Positions 1-9,962 of a stretch of 38,955 nt of DNA are shown piece by piece. How positions within the stretch are numbered: the stretch's first letter is position 1; every line of letters begins with the position of its first letter. Source of the stretch: Acidimicrobiia bacterium (GTDB lineage Bacteria > Actinomycetota > Acidimicrobiia > Acidimicrobiales > Acidimicrobilacustridaceae); NCBI GenBank assembly GCA_020832495.1, contig JAFIEP010000080.1, positions 1 through 38,955 of the forward strand. Direction: 5' to 3'. The position numbers and the translations under genes are program-made. A model generated the notes under the pieces. The model was not told the origin of the DNA. It saw only the letters and a program-made list of their open reading frames with translations, and ran no database searches.

Positions 1-32
1 CCCCCCCCCCCCCCCCCCCCCCCGCCCCCCCC
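1..32. repeat. Poly-C run at window edge
   Basis: Twenty-three consecutive C residues, one G, then eight more C residues open the window. Nothing else in the window has a homopolymer of this length. A run exactly at the edge is most simply a contig end with an assembly or sequencing artefact, although a real homopolymer cannot be excluded from the sequence alone. Confidence 0.8.
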
Positions 33-73
33 GCGGGCCCCACGTCCGCGTCTCGCCACCAGCGTGGACTCGC

Positions 74-79
74 TACGGT
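74..79 (+). promoter_or_regulatory. -10 box of a near-leaderless promoter for yajQ
   Basis: TACGGT fits the actinobacterial TANNNT -10 consensus and lies 8 bases before the ATG at 88. No Shine-Dalgarno sequence precedes that ATG, so a transcript starting at or just before the start codon is likely. No clear -35 is visible. Confidence 0.4.
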
Positions 80-87
80 GGACGACC

Positions 88-582
88 ATGCCCAGCTTCG
101 ACATCGTCTCCGAGATCGACCTGCAAGAGGTGCGCAACGCCGTGGACCAGGCGTCGCGCGAAGTGGCCACCCGCTTCGACTTCAAGGGGACCGACACCTC
201 GGTCACCCTCCACGAGAAGGAACAACGCATCGAGCTGCACTCCTCCACGGAGGATCGTTGCAAAGCCGCCCGACAGGTGCTCGAGGAGAAGCTGGTCAAG
301 CGCAAGGTGTCGCTGAAGTCGGTGGACTGGGGCGACATGGAGGAAGCCGCCGGCGCCACCGCTCGGCAACAGGCCCGGCTGGTGGCCGGCATCTCCTCGG
401 ACAAGGCAAAGGAGCTGAACAAGGCCATCAAGGCCATGGGGCTCAAGGGGGTGAACTCGCAGACCCAAGGGGAGCAGCTGCGCGTGTCGGCCAAGAAGCG
501 CGACGACCTCCAAGCGGTCATCGCCAACCTGAAAGAGGGCGACTACGGCATCCCGCTGCAGTTCAACAACTTCCGGGACTGA
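88..582 (+). CDS. yajQ: YajQ family nucleotide-binding protein
   Basis: Product of 164 residues, the usual length of the YajQ (UPF0234/DUF520) family, small cytoplasmic proteins with two ferredoxin-like domains. Members have been reported to bind cyclic di-GMP or other nucleotides. The N-terminus MPSFDIVSEIDLQEV, the segment TRFDFKG and the C-terminal GDYGIPLQFNNFRD are family hallmarks. An upstream in-frame start at 64 exists, but the family begins exactly at MPSFDIVSE, so the ATG at 88 is chosen. There is no Shine-Dalgarno; a TANNNT box lies 8 bases upstream. It converges with the HAD phosphatase gene. A c-di-GMP role would fit the diguanylate cyclase nearby, but that link is only inference. 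Confidence 0.93.
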   Translation: MPSFDIVSEIDLQEVRNAVDQASREVATRFDFKGTDTSVTLHEKEQRIELHSSTEDRCKAARQVLEEKLVKRKVSLKSVDWGDMEEAAGATARQQARLVAGISSDKAKELNKAIKAMGLKGVNSQTQGEQLRVSAKKRDDLQAVIANLKEGDYGIPLQFNNFRD

Positions 583-598
583 ACCACACGAGACCACA

Positions 599-622
599 CG
601 AGCGGCGGGACCGAGCCGCTCG
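599..622. terminator. Hairpin between convergent yajQ and phosphatase genes
   Basis: CGAGCGGC pairs perfectly with GCCGCTCG around an 8-base loop. It lies 16 bases after the yajQ stop and 30 bases beyond the stop of the convergent phosphatase gene, so it could end transcription from both sides. There is no T-tract, as is common in high-GC actinobacteria, so function is inferred from position and stem only. Confidence 0.5.
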
Positions 623-628
623 ATGCGA

Positions 629-656
629 CGATGCCGGTCAGTCGATGCCGGTCAGT
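629..656. repeat. 14-bp tandem duplication
   Basis: Two exact, adjacent copies of CGATGCCGGTCAGT. The second copy contains the stop codon of the phosphatase gene on the minus strand (652-654), so this is a local slippage-type duplication at the 3' end of that gene. Confidence 0.85.
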
Positions 657-1194
657 CGTAGTACCCGGAGTGGATGTAGATGCAAGGAACCCCTTCGGCG
701 TGGAACATCTCGACGTTGCGGCGGTCGTCCTCGAAGGCCAGCTTCGGCTCGAGACCCACGCTGCGCAGGTGGGCCACCACCCCCTGCTTGAACCGGCGGG
801 ACGCGCTGTAGTCACCCCAGTCCCGCATGATGAGCAGGTCCCAGCGGAGCCGGTACCGCTCGAGCCACCCCAGGGTGTGCGGCCGAACCCGCAGCGGTCG
901 GGCGGTGAGCAGGACCACCCGCAGGTCGTCGTCGAGCAGCGACAGCAAGGTGGCGACCTCATCGATGAGTTCGTCGTCGCCGCACGCCTCGAAGAAGGTG
1001 TCCCAGTCGCGCTGGGGCCACTCGAGGTAGTGCTGGCGGCCTGCCGCGTCGGACAGCACACCGTCCATGTCGAACACCACGCACGGTCCCGGCGCCACTG
1101 GGCCGGTCCGCCACCACCAGTGCTCGGGGACCGGTGCGTCGATCAACTCGACGGCGTCGGTGGGGCCGTCATCGGGTGGTCCGGGCTCGCTCAC
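652..1194 (-). CDS. HAD-family phosphatase resembling the PNKP phosphatase domain
   Basis: Cytoplasmic protein of 180 residues. HAD motif I is FDMDGVLSD (D42 and D44), motif II is VVLLTARP (T97), and motif IV is FEDDRRNVEMF near residue 154. The spacing, with TARP, a WLERY segment, LLIMRDWGD and a following lysine, resembles the 3'-phosphatase domain of polynucleotide kinase/phosphatase proteins. The true substrate is unknown and no kinase domain is attached. The GTG at 1194 is the natural start: a TANNNT box sits 8 bases upstream and the reading upstream of it is out-of-frame acs sequence. It lies just downstream of acs on the same strand with a 34-base gap. Confidence 0.75.
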   Translation of the reverse strand: MSEPGPPDDGPTDAVELIDAPVPEHWWWRTGPVAPGPCVVFDMDGVLSDAAGRQHYLEWPQRDWDTFFEACGDDELIDEVATLLSLLDDDLRVVLLTARPLRVRPHTLGWLERYRLRWDLLIMRDWGDYSASRRFKQGVVAHLRSVGLEPKLAFEDDRRNVEMFHAEGVPCIYIHSGYYD

Positions 1195-1202
1195 GACGCT
1201 GA

Positions 1203-1208
1203 ACCCTA
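1203..1208 (-). promoter_or_regulatory. -10 box, near-leaderless promoter for the HAD gene
   Basis: On the minus strand TAGGGT lies 8 bases before the GTG at 1194. It is one of seven such start-proximal TANNNT boxes in this window. No convincing -35 is seen; read-through from acs is also possible. Confidence 0.3.
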
Positions 1209-1228
1209 CCGCCGCCGGACGGGGTCGC

Positions 1229-3166
<1,938 letters not shown>

Positions 3167-3270
3167 GTCGTTCCCCCTGCTCGTGGTCGGCTGGATCGTG
3201 GTCGGCTGGGTGCTCGGTCGCCTGGCCGCCTCGAGCCAGACACTACCGGGCCACCGCATCGCCGGGGCAG

Positions 3271-3300
3271 GTGTCCGCACGTGGTGGCACGTCCGTACAC
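3271..3300. promoter_or_regulatory. Interrupted 30-bp dyad in the acs leader
   Basis: The pattern is GTGT-N4-ACGTG-N4-CACGT-N4-ACAC, an exact two-tier inverted repeat in which the 4-base spacers are not complementary. That suits a dimeric DNA-binding protein better than an RNA stem. It falls about 12-40 bases downstream of the predicted acs start site and touches the -35 of a weaker divergent promoter, so one regulator could act on both acs and the diguanylate cyclase. The binding protein is unknown. Confidence 0.45.
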
Positions 3301-3328
3301 GACAGCCCTGCAGAGAGCATGATATGAG
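3299..3328 (+). promoter_or_regulatory. Possible promoter for the diguanylate cyclase
   Basis: ACGACA and TATGAG are separated by 18 bases, each matching the sigma-70 consensus at four of six positions. The box pair overlaps the divergent acs promoter and the dyad at 3271-3300. Confidence 0.25.
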
Positions 3329-3348
3329 TCGATCGGACCATTCGTCAG
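3319..3348 (-). promoter_or_regulatory. Predicted acs promoter
   Basis: On the minus strand CTGACG (3348-3343) and TATCAT (3324-3319) are separated by 18 bases; the -10 matches TATAAT at five of six positions. The predicted start near 3312 leaves a leader of about 145 bases before the acs ATG. Confidence 0.45.
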
Positions 3349-3407
3349 CCGAGTCTCAACGCCCGAGTCCGCGCTGCCGATGATCTGATGACAGGTGAGG
3401 GAGGACG

Positions 3408-5450
3408 ATGGAGGCTCGCTCGGAGCGACCGCGACGTACCCGGCGCACCAAGAAAAAGCGCGTCCCCCTCGCTCGTCGATTCGTCGTGCGTTGCACCTTG
3501 GCGGTGGCACTCCTCGCCGTCGTGGTCGCCTGGGCGGTCGGTGGGTCCGAGCGCACCCTCGGTGACCTCGAGGTGCACACGACCCAGCTCACTGCCGCAG
3601 CAGACCAGCCGGGGCGGGTGCACCGGATCGCAGACTTGGCCACCAGCTTCGACCGCGCCGTGGCCGACGCAGATCCGCGCGCCTCGGAGATCGGCGGCAT
3701 GCTCCGCCAAGAAGCCACCCGGCTCCGCCAGGTGCAAGAGGGCCTGGTCAACGGCGACCCACAGTTGGGGCTTCCTCCCGTCGAGCTGAACGCCCAACTC
3801 GAGGAGCTCCACCTCGGCAGCGGTCGTCTCCTCAACCGGGTGGACGTCTACGCCTCCGAGGCGACGCGCATGACCAACCTCATCACCGCGGCCGACACCG
3901 ACCGTCGCGCCCAGGTGGCCAGGGAGATCGCCAACAACTCGCTGCAGTTGTCCGAAGACCTCGAGCAGGCCACCGCCGCCTACGCCAGCGCAGTCAACGA
4001 CAGCATCACCCAGCGGCGAGATCTGAACCTGCTGGTGGTGATGGCCGCACTCTCCGCTGTGGCCGTCGTCATCTTCGCCTTGTTCCGCCCGATGGCGCAG
4101 GCCATCCGCAGCGAGACGACACAGCTCGAGGCAGCGGAACGGCTGCAACGAGACAACAGCGAACGCCAGCGCTTCCGCAACGACTTGTCGCGAGCGCTCG
4201 AACACTGCGACGAGGAGATCGAGGTGCTCGCCGCTGTGGGCCGTGCCATGGCCGAGGTGACCGAGGATCGCCCAACGGAGTTGCTCATGGCCACTGAGGA
4301 CGAGCACGCACTCCGTCGGCTCGTGGAGCACCCGCTGGCGGGCGCCGCCCGGTGTCCCGTGGAGCACACCGAGTCCTGCGCCGCGCTGCGCGCCGGGCAG
4401 ACCATGGTCTACGAGAGCAGCCGCATGCTCAACGTCTGCCCGAAGCTGCCACAACACCATGACGCCCCGTGTTCGGCGGTGTGCGTGCCGCTGGTGTTCA
4501 ACGGACGCGCCATGGGGGTGCTCCACGCCACCGGTCCGGAGAACGGCGGCATCTCCCACATGCAGACCGAGCGTCTGAAGGCCCTCGGAGCCGAAGGCGC
4601 AAGCCGGATCGGCACCATCCGCATCACCAAGGCCACCGAACGCCTGGCTCGCAGCGACGTGCTCACCGACCTCGACAACCGGCGCACGCTCATGGAGCGG
4701 GTGGGTGAGTTGAACGCTCGCCACGTGCCCTTCGCCGTGGCCATCGCCGACCTCGACCACTTCAAGGACCTCAACGACACCTACGGCCACGAGACCGGTG
4801 ACCGGGCGCTGCAGCTCTTCTCCGACTGCCTGCGCCGCACGCTCCGCCCCGAGGACATCGTGGCCCGCTACGGGGGCGAGGAGTTCGTGGTCGTCCTACC
4901 CGACACACCCATTGCGCAAGCCGTCACGGCCATCGAGCGGGTCCAGGTGGGACTGGCCGAGATGATCAGCGAACGCAACAGCGTGCCCTTCACCGCCAGC
5001 TGGGGGCTCACTGCCTCCGACACCGCCGACAGCTTCGAGGACGCCCTCCGCGTGGCGGACCTGGCGCTGTACGAGGCCAAGGCCAACGGTCGCAACTGCC
5101 TCGTGGTGGACGGGGAGGCAGCCGCCCGCCACGCCGCAGCAGGACGACCGGCCACGCCGACCCGACCGGCACCGTCGCGTCCTACGGGCGACGGGGACCA
5201 CACTGCCGCTCCCCCGCCGCCTCCGCCACCCCCGCCGGCTCCTGTGACCCAGCCGGCTCCTGTGGCCCAGCCGGCTCCTGTGGCCCAGCCGACGACGGTG
5301 ACGCGGCCAGCCCGACCGGGCCGAGCAGTGCCGCCGACGCCCTCGCCGGCGCCCACCACCAGGACCACCTCGACGCCCTCGACGCCCTCGACACCCTCGC
5401 CGAGTCCAGCCACAGCCCCAGTGCCGCCGCCCCGCGTGCCGGACGCCTGA
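3408..5450 (+). CDS. Membrane-anchored diguanylate cyclase with Cys-rich GAF domain
   Basis: Product of 680 residues. A basic N-terminus leads into a membrane segment (about 26-45), an extracytoplasmic helical sensor region (46-205), a second membrane segment (207-226), a linker, a GAF-type domain (about 260-405), a GGDEF domain (about 413-568) and a Pro/Thr/Ser-rich tail (575-680). The active site is GGEEF at 489-493, with the metal region ADLDHFKDLND. The inhibitory I-site is intact: RPED at 480-483, five residues before GGEEF. It should make cyclic di-GMP from two GTP with product inhibition. The GAF domain carries C316, C324, C344, C355 and C359, a pattern that could bind metal or sense redox state. 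The ATG has a strong GGGAGGA Shine-Dalgarno. Signal and targets are unknown. Confidence 0.9.
   Translation: MEARSERPRRTRRTKKKRVPLARRFVVRCTLAVALLAVVVAWAVGGSERTLGDLEVHTTQLTAAADQPGRVHRIADLATSFDRAVADADPRASEIGGMLRQEATRLRQVQEGLVNGDPQLGLPPVELNAQLEELHLGSGRLLNRVDVYASEATRMTNLITAADTDRRAQVAREIANNSLQLSEDLEQATAAYASAVNDSITQRRDLNLLVVMAALSAVAVVIFALFRPMAQAIRSETTQLEAAERLQRDNSERQRFRNDLSRALEHCDEEIEVLAAVGRAMAEVTEDRPTELLMATEDEHALRRLVEHPLAGAARCPVEHTESCAALRAGQTMVYESSRMLNVCPKLPQHHDAPCSAVCVPLVFNGRAMGVLHATGPENGGISHMQTERLKALGAEGASRIGTIRITKATERLARSDVLTDLDNRRTLMERVGELNARHVPFAVAIADLDHFKDLNDTYGHETGDRALQLFSDCLRRTLRPEDIVARYGGEEFVVVLPDTPIAQAVTAIERVQVGLAEMISERNSVPFTASWGLTASDTADSFEDALRVADLALYEAKANGRNCLVVDGEAAARHAAAGRPATPTRPAPSRPTGDGDHTAAPPPPPPPPPAPVTQPAPVAQPAPVAQPTTVTRPARPGRAVPPTPSPAPTTRTTSTPSTPSTPSPSPATAPVPPPRVPDA
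5235..5288 (+). repeat. Three 18-bp repeats in the proline-rich tail
   Basis: Three adjacent 18-base units (the last two identical, the first differing by one base) encode the repeated peptide PAPVxQ in the C-terminal tail of the diguanylate cyclase. Copy-number change would keep the frame. Confidence 0.85.
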
Positions 5451-5511
5451 CTGCCGGCGCCCTGACGGCGGCCCGCTGCTCACTCCCCTTCCTGAACTCG
5501 CCGCCGCTCGT

Positions 5512-6774
5512 TCAGCACTCCCAGGTGAGCACGCCGAAGTCACCCAGGCCACCCACCTCGCAGAGCGCCTCGGCTTCCCGAATGCGGCTGCGGCCCTCGA
5601 TGGCCGCCAGGTCCCCGATGTGCGCCCGCTCGATCCATCGAGCGCGACCCTCCTCCACCAGCGCGTCGATGCCGTGACGGCCCAGGAACGCAGCCTGGGT
5701 CTCCTGGGTGTCGGGAGGGCGCACCCGCCCCAGTTGGTCGACGGCCACCTCGCAGGTGATGTCCTGGGTGCCGGGGTGGTCGAGCGGGTGGGTGCCGCGC
5801 TCGTGCACCCGATAGGTGCGCAGCCACTCTCGCCACGGGCGCGTCGCCAGGTCAGCGGTGGTCGCCGTGTAGTCGACCACCACCACCCGCCCACCGTCGA
5901 GGCTGTCGATGGCGCGGCGGAGCCACCGCGCGCTCTCCTCCTGCAAGGGCACCCGGGCACCGACCGGCGCCTCGGGCGCCGCTGCATCGGCCTGCTGGGC
6001 CACCGCGGCATCGCCGAGCGGTACCAGTTGCTCGACGAAGCGCACGGTCGGCGGGTCGGCGGGCTGGTTGGCGGGCTGGTTGGCGGCCGCCCGGGTCGCG
6101 GTATGGGGCTCGTCGAGGGCCACGTACAGTTCGGCCCAGCCCTGGTGGGTGCGCTCCACGATGCGTGTGGGCAGGTTGTCGAGCAGTTCATTGGCCAGCA
6201 CCACCCCGGTGAAGCGACCGGGTGGCATGGCGGCCAGCGAGACGAAGCGCGGACCGTCGCCGCGGGTCACCGCCGGCACGGTGTCGTCGACTGCTGGTTC
6301 CTGCTCGCCCGCTGCCCCCTGCGGCGGGAGGGCCAGCCACGGCTGGTGGAGCGGGAGTCGATCGGCGTGCAACGCCCGCTGTGCCTCGCTGCGCTCGACC
6401 AGCACCCAGGTCAACGCCGGGGCGCACGCCGGCGCCACTGCCCGCATGCTCCGAGCCAAGGTCCCTGGGCCGGCACCGGCGTCGACCACCACGAACGGGT
6501 CCGGGCGGCCCAGCTCGTCCCACCAGGCGTCGAGGGCCCGGCCCAGCACCCGGGCGAACAGCGGCCCCACCTCGACGCTGGTGATGAAGTCCCCGCCGGC
6601 GGTGCCCGCCCGACCACCTGCTGCGTAGAAGCCGGTCGGCTCGTGGTAGAGCGCGATCTCACAGAAGCGGTCGAAGCGCAACGGGCCCTGACGCCGGATG
6701 AGCGCCGCCACGACCTCGGAGACAGGCGTGTGGTCGGTGGGCGTGTCGTCGGTGGCTCGTGCGTCGGGATCCAC
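5512..6774 (-). CDS. MidA/NDUFAF7-family SAM-dependent methyltransferase
   Basis: Product of 420 residues (COG1565/DUF185). Family marks are GPLRFDRFCEIALYHEPTGFY, GGDFITSVEVGPLFARVLG and the SAM-binding motif VVVDAGAGPGTLA at about 95-107, then ANELLDNLP. In eukaryotes the family member NDUFAF7/MidA dimethylates an arginine in the 49-kDa subunit of complex I (the NuoD homologue) during assembly. Here the gene follows nuoN on the same strand with a 25-base gap, so co-expression with complex I is likely and the same job is a reasonable inference. Residues 200-280 contain a long Gln/Ala/Pro-rich insertion. The start is the GTG at 6774; an alternative start slightly downstream cannot be excluded. 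It is convergent with the diguanylate cyclase. Confidence 0.85.
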   Translation of the reverse strand: MDPDARATDDTPTDHTPVSEVVAALIRRQGPLRFDRFCEIALYHEPTGFYAAGGRAGTAGGDFITSVEVGPLFARVLGRALDAWWDELGRPDPFVVVDAGAGPGTLARSMRAVAPACAPALTWVLVERSEAQRALHADRLPLHQPWLALPPQGAAGEQEPAVDDTVPAVTRGDGPRFVSLAAMPPGRFTGVVLANELLDNLPTRIVERTHQGWAELYVALDEPHTATRAAANQPANQPADPPTVRFVEQLVPLGDAAVAQQADAAAPEAPVGARVPLQEESARWLRRAIDSLDGGRVVVVDYTATTADLATRPWREWLRTYRVHERGTHPLDHPGTQDITCEVAVDQLGRVRPPDTQETQAAFLGRHGIDALVEEGRARWIERAHIGDLAAIEGRSRIREAEALCEVGGLGDFGVLTWEC

Positions 6775-6799
6775 CGGTCGAAGTCCTGGCTTCTGCCGG

Positions 6800-8308
6800 T
6801 CAGAAGCCGAGGGTGAGGAAGCTCTCGGCGCCGGTGAACTGGTCGACCAGCGGCGGGTAGACGCCGATGGCCACGGTCAGCACCGCAGTGATGACCAGCG
6901 CCGAGGCCACCGACACCGGCACCCGCACCCGGGTGGTGTCACCGTCGGGCGCCGGATCGATCCACATGATGCGGGCGATCTTGGCGTAGTAGCCGAGGGC
7001 GATCACCGAGTTCACACCGACGATGATGGCCATCGAGTAGCCGAACCACGTGCCCGGTTGCACCAGCGCCAGGACCACGGCCAGCTTGCCGTACCAGCCA
7101 GCCAGGAACGGGATGCCGGCCAGGGAGAACACGAAGATGGTCATGGCCACCGTGAGGGCTGGGGCGTAGTTCAGCATCCCGCCGTAGCTCGACAGCTCGG
7201 CCGAGCCTGTCTTGCGGGCCATGGCGATGACGATGCCGAACGCCCCGAGGTTCATGGCCATGTAGATGACCAGATAGGTGGCGATGGCCGAGGTGGCCAA
7301 CTCGGCGCTGGTGGCCGAGTGTCCGGCGATGGCCAACGGCGCCAGCATGTAGCCGGCTTGGGCCACACCGGAGTAGGCCAAGAGCCGAACCATGTTGGTC
7401 TGACGCAGAGCGATGACGTTGCCCACGGTCATGGTGGCGGCGGCGAGGGCCCAGATGAGCGGCTCGAAGATCTCGGGCTGGGTGGGGAAGGCCACCAGTA
7501 CGACGGTGATGAGGGCCACGAAACCGGCGGCCTTGGAGGCCACGGCCACGAAGGCGGTGACCGGCGTGGGCGCCCCCTCGTAGACGTCGGGGGCCCACGT
7601 GTGGAAGGGCACGGCCGACACCTTGAACCCGAAGCCCACGATGGTGAAGACGATGGCCACGATGACCAGCGCCGGCGCCTCGCCCGACACGGCAGCGGCG
7701 ATGTCCACCAGGCGGGTGGAGCCGGTGAGCCCGTAGAGCAGCGACATGCCGTAGAGCAGCACGCCCGAGGCGAACACACCCATCAGGTAGTACTTGAGAC
7801 CGGCCTCATCGGAGCGGGACTCGCGCTTGCGCCACGCCGCCAGCATGTAGGCCGGGATGGAGATGGTCTCGAGGGCCACGAAGATGCCGATGAGGTCACG
7901 GGCCGAGGCCATGATCATCATGCCCAGGATCGAGGCCAACAACAGCTGGTAGTACTCACCCTCCCAGTAGTCGCCCTCGGCGATGTAGTTGGTGCTCAAC
8001 AGCACCACGATGTAGCCGGCCACCAGGAACAACGCCTTGAACAGCAGGGCGTAGTTGTCCACCACGTAGGCGGCGTCGAACATCGAACGCACCGCCCCGT
8101 CGACCGCCATGGTCACCACCGGGACGATGGCCACCAGCAGGCCGATGCTGGTGATCGACGAGATGGCCCACTTGCGATCCTCCCCGCCGAAGGCGTCGAC
8201 GAGGATGATGATGGCCAGCACCCCGAGCACGATCAGCTCGGGCGCGAGGGCATGCCAGTCGATCGGCGGATGGTCCACGCTGGCGAGCATGCTGGCGGCG
8301 AAGGTCAT
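6800..8308 (-). CDS. nuoN: NADH-quinone oxidoreductase subunit N
   Basis: Product of 502 residues, one of three antiporter-like proton-pumping subunits of the complex I membrane arm. It is almost entirely hydrophobic with about 14 membrane segments. Conserved pieces are FVALETISIPAYMLAAW (the key Glu of segment 5), GFGFKVSAVPFHTWAPDVYEG (Lys of segment 7) and RLLAYSGVAQAGYML (segment 8 region). The ATG at 8308 lies 6 bases after the nuoM stop. It is the last nuo gene of the operon and is followed by the MidA-type methyltransferase gene. Confidence 0.95.
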   Translation of the reverse strand: MTFAASMLASVDHPPIDWHALAPELIVLGVLAIIILVDAFGGEDRKWAISSITSIGLLVAIVPVVTMAVDGAVRSMFDAAYVVDNYALLFKALFLVAGYIVVLLSTNYIAEGDYWEGEYYQLLLASILGMMIMASARDLIGIFVALETISIPAYMLAAWRKRESRSDEAGLKYYLMGVFASGVLLYGMSLLYGLTGSTRLVDIAAAVSGEAPALVIVAIVFTIVGFGFKVSAVPFHTWAPDVYEGAPTPVTAFVAVASKAAGFVALITVVLVAFPTQPEIFEPLIWALAAATMTVGNVIALRQTNMVRLLAYSGVAQAGYMLAPLAIAGHSATSAELATSAIATYLVIYMAMNLGAFGIVIAMARKTGSAELSSYGGMLNYAPALTVAMTIFVFSLAGIPFLAGWYGKLAVVLALVQPGTWFGYSMAIIVGVNSVIALGYYAKIARIMWIDPAPDGDTTRVRVPVSVASALVITAVLTVAIGVYPPLVDQFTGAESFLTLGF

Positions 8309-8314
8309 GGTGGA

Positions 8315-9946
8315 TCAGCCCCCGAGTGCGGCGAGCGACTCGACGACGGCAGGGTTGGTGGTGTTGAACAGCAGGCCGGGCAGGAACCCGAGCACGACGA
8401 TGAGCACCAGCATGGGCAGCCAGGCCACCCACTCGAGGGGCTGCACGTCGGTGATCTCGGGATCGTTCTCGAACTCCTCCGACGGCACACCGAAGGCCAC
8501 CCGCTGGTAGAGCCACAGCAGGTAGCCGGCAGCGAAGACTGTGCCGATAGCGGCGATGACCATCATCGTGCGGAAGAAGGCCAGGTTCAGCCCTTCAGCG
8601 GGCTGGTACACCGACAGGATGGCCGGGAACTCACCCCAGAAGCCGGCCAGGCCGGGCAGGCCCAGCGAGGCCATGGTGCACAGGCCCAGGATCCACCCCA
8701 TGCGGGGTGCCTGCTTGAGCATGCCGCCGAGGCGGGCGATCTCGAGGGTGTGGTAGCGCTCCTTGGTGGACCCGGCGATGAAGAAGAGCATGCCGGTGAT
8801 GAGACCGTGGGCCACCATGCCGAAGATGGCAGCGTTGATGCCGAAGTCGGTGAGGCTGGAGATAGCCAGCATGGTGAAGCCCATGTGAGCCACCGACGAG
8901 AAGGCGATGAGCCGCTTCATGTCGGTCTGGGCCAGACAACACAGGGCGCCGTAGATGATGCCGATGACGGCCAACAGCGCGATCACCGGCGCCCAGGTCT
9001 TGGCCGCTTCGGGCAGGATGGGGATGGCGATGCGCACGAAGCCGTAGGTGCCGAGCTTCAGCAGCACGGCGGCCAGGATCACCGAGCCCACCGTGGGGGC
9101 CTGGGTGTGGGCGTCGGGCAGCCAGGTGTGGAAGGGGAACATCGGCACCTTCACGCCGAAACCGATGAACATGCCGCCGAAGATCCACAGCGCAGCGGTG
9201 GTCCCCACTCCCGCAGCGGCCAGGTCGGGCAGCAACGTCATGTCGAACGAGCCGATGAGGGCACCGTCCACCATCACCGGGTCGGACAGGAAGTAGAGGG
9301 CCAGGAAGGCCACGATCATCAGCGCCGAACCGAACAGCGTGTAGAGGAAGAACTTCAGCGAGGCGTACTTGCGGTCCGGACCGCCCCACACGCCGATGAG
9401 GAAGTACATGGGCAGCAACACGACCTCGAAGAACACGAAGAACAAGATGAGGTCGAGGGCGATGAACGACCCGATCATGCCGGTCTCGAGCACCAGGAGC
9501 AGCACGAAGAAGGCCTTCGGGTTGCCCGGGCTGGGGATGTGGTTCCACGAGTAGATGATGCACAGCGGCACCACGAACACGGTGAGGGCCAACAGCGGCA
9601 GCGAGATGCCGTCGATGCCCACGATGTAGCGGCTGTTGATCACCTCGATCCAGGGGATGTTGGCGAAGAACTGCTTGCCCGACTCGCTGTAGTCGAACTC
9701 GAGGAGCAGGTAGAGGCCCATGCCGAAGGTGAGGAGCGACGTGATGAGCGCCCCCAGCTTGACCAGCGCCTCGTTGCCCTTGGGCACCAGCAGGAGCAGC
9801 AGGGCTCCCGCCAGTGGCAGGAACACCGTGTAGGTGAGCGGATTCCAGAACGAGCCCGTGCTCTCCACGACGGGCACGCCGGCGGCGTCGACCTCGACCG
9901 GAGGTTGGAGCTGCGCTGCGAGTTGGAGAAGTTCGAATCTCATCAT
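8315..9946 (-). CDS. nuoM: NADH-quinone oxidoreductase subunit M
   Basis: Product of 543 residues, an antiporter-like membrane subunit of complex I. Diagnostic stretches are FFVFFEVVLLPMYFLIGVWG with the functional Glu, GFGVKVPMFPFHTWLPDAH with the channel Lys, and KRLIAFSSVAHMGF. The N-terminus carries about 35 residues before the first membrane helix. Two adjacent ATG codons (9946 and 9943) follow a GGGAAG Shine-Dalgarno; either could be used. The gene lies 16 bases after nuoL and 6 bases before nuoN, in one operon. Confidence 0.96.
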   Translation of the reverse strand: MMRFELLQLAAQLQPPVEVDAAGVPVVESTGSFWNPLTYTVFLPLAGALLLLLVPKGNEALVKLGALITSLLTFGMGLYLLLEFDYSESGKQFFANIPWIEVINSRYIVGIDGISLPLLALTVFVVPLCIIYSWNHIPSPGNPKAFFVLLLVLETGMIGSFIALDLILFFVFFEVVLLPMYFLIGVWGGPDRKYASLKFFLYTLFGSALMIVAFLALYFLSDPVMVDGALIGSFDMTLLPDLAAAGVGTTAALWIFGGMFIGFGVKVPMFPFHTWLPDAHTQAPTVGSVILAAVLLKLGTYGFVRIAIPILPEAAKTWAPVIALLAVIGIIYGALCCLAQTDMKRLIAFSSVAHMGFTMLAISSLTDFGINAAIFGMVAHGLITGMLFFIAGSTKERYHTLEIARLGGMLKQAPRMGWILGLCTMASLGLPGLAGFWGEFPAILSVYQPAEGLNLAFFRTMMVIAAIGTVFAAGYLLWLYQRVAFGVPSEEFENDPEITDVQPLEWVAWLPMLVLIVVLGFLPGLLFNTTNPAVVESLAALGG

Positions 9947-9962
9947 GCTTCCCGTGGGTGGA

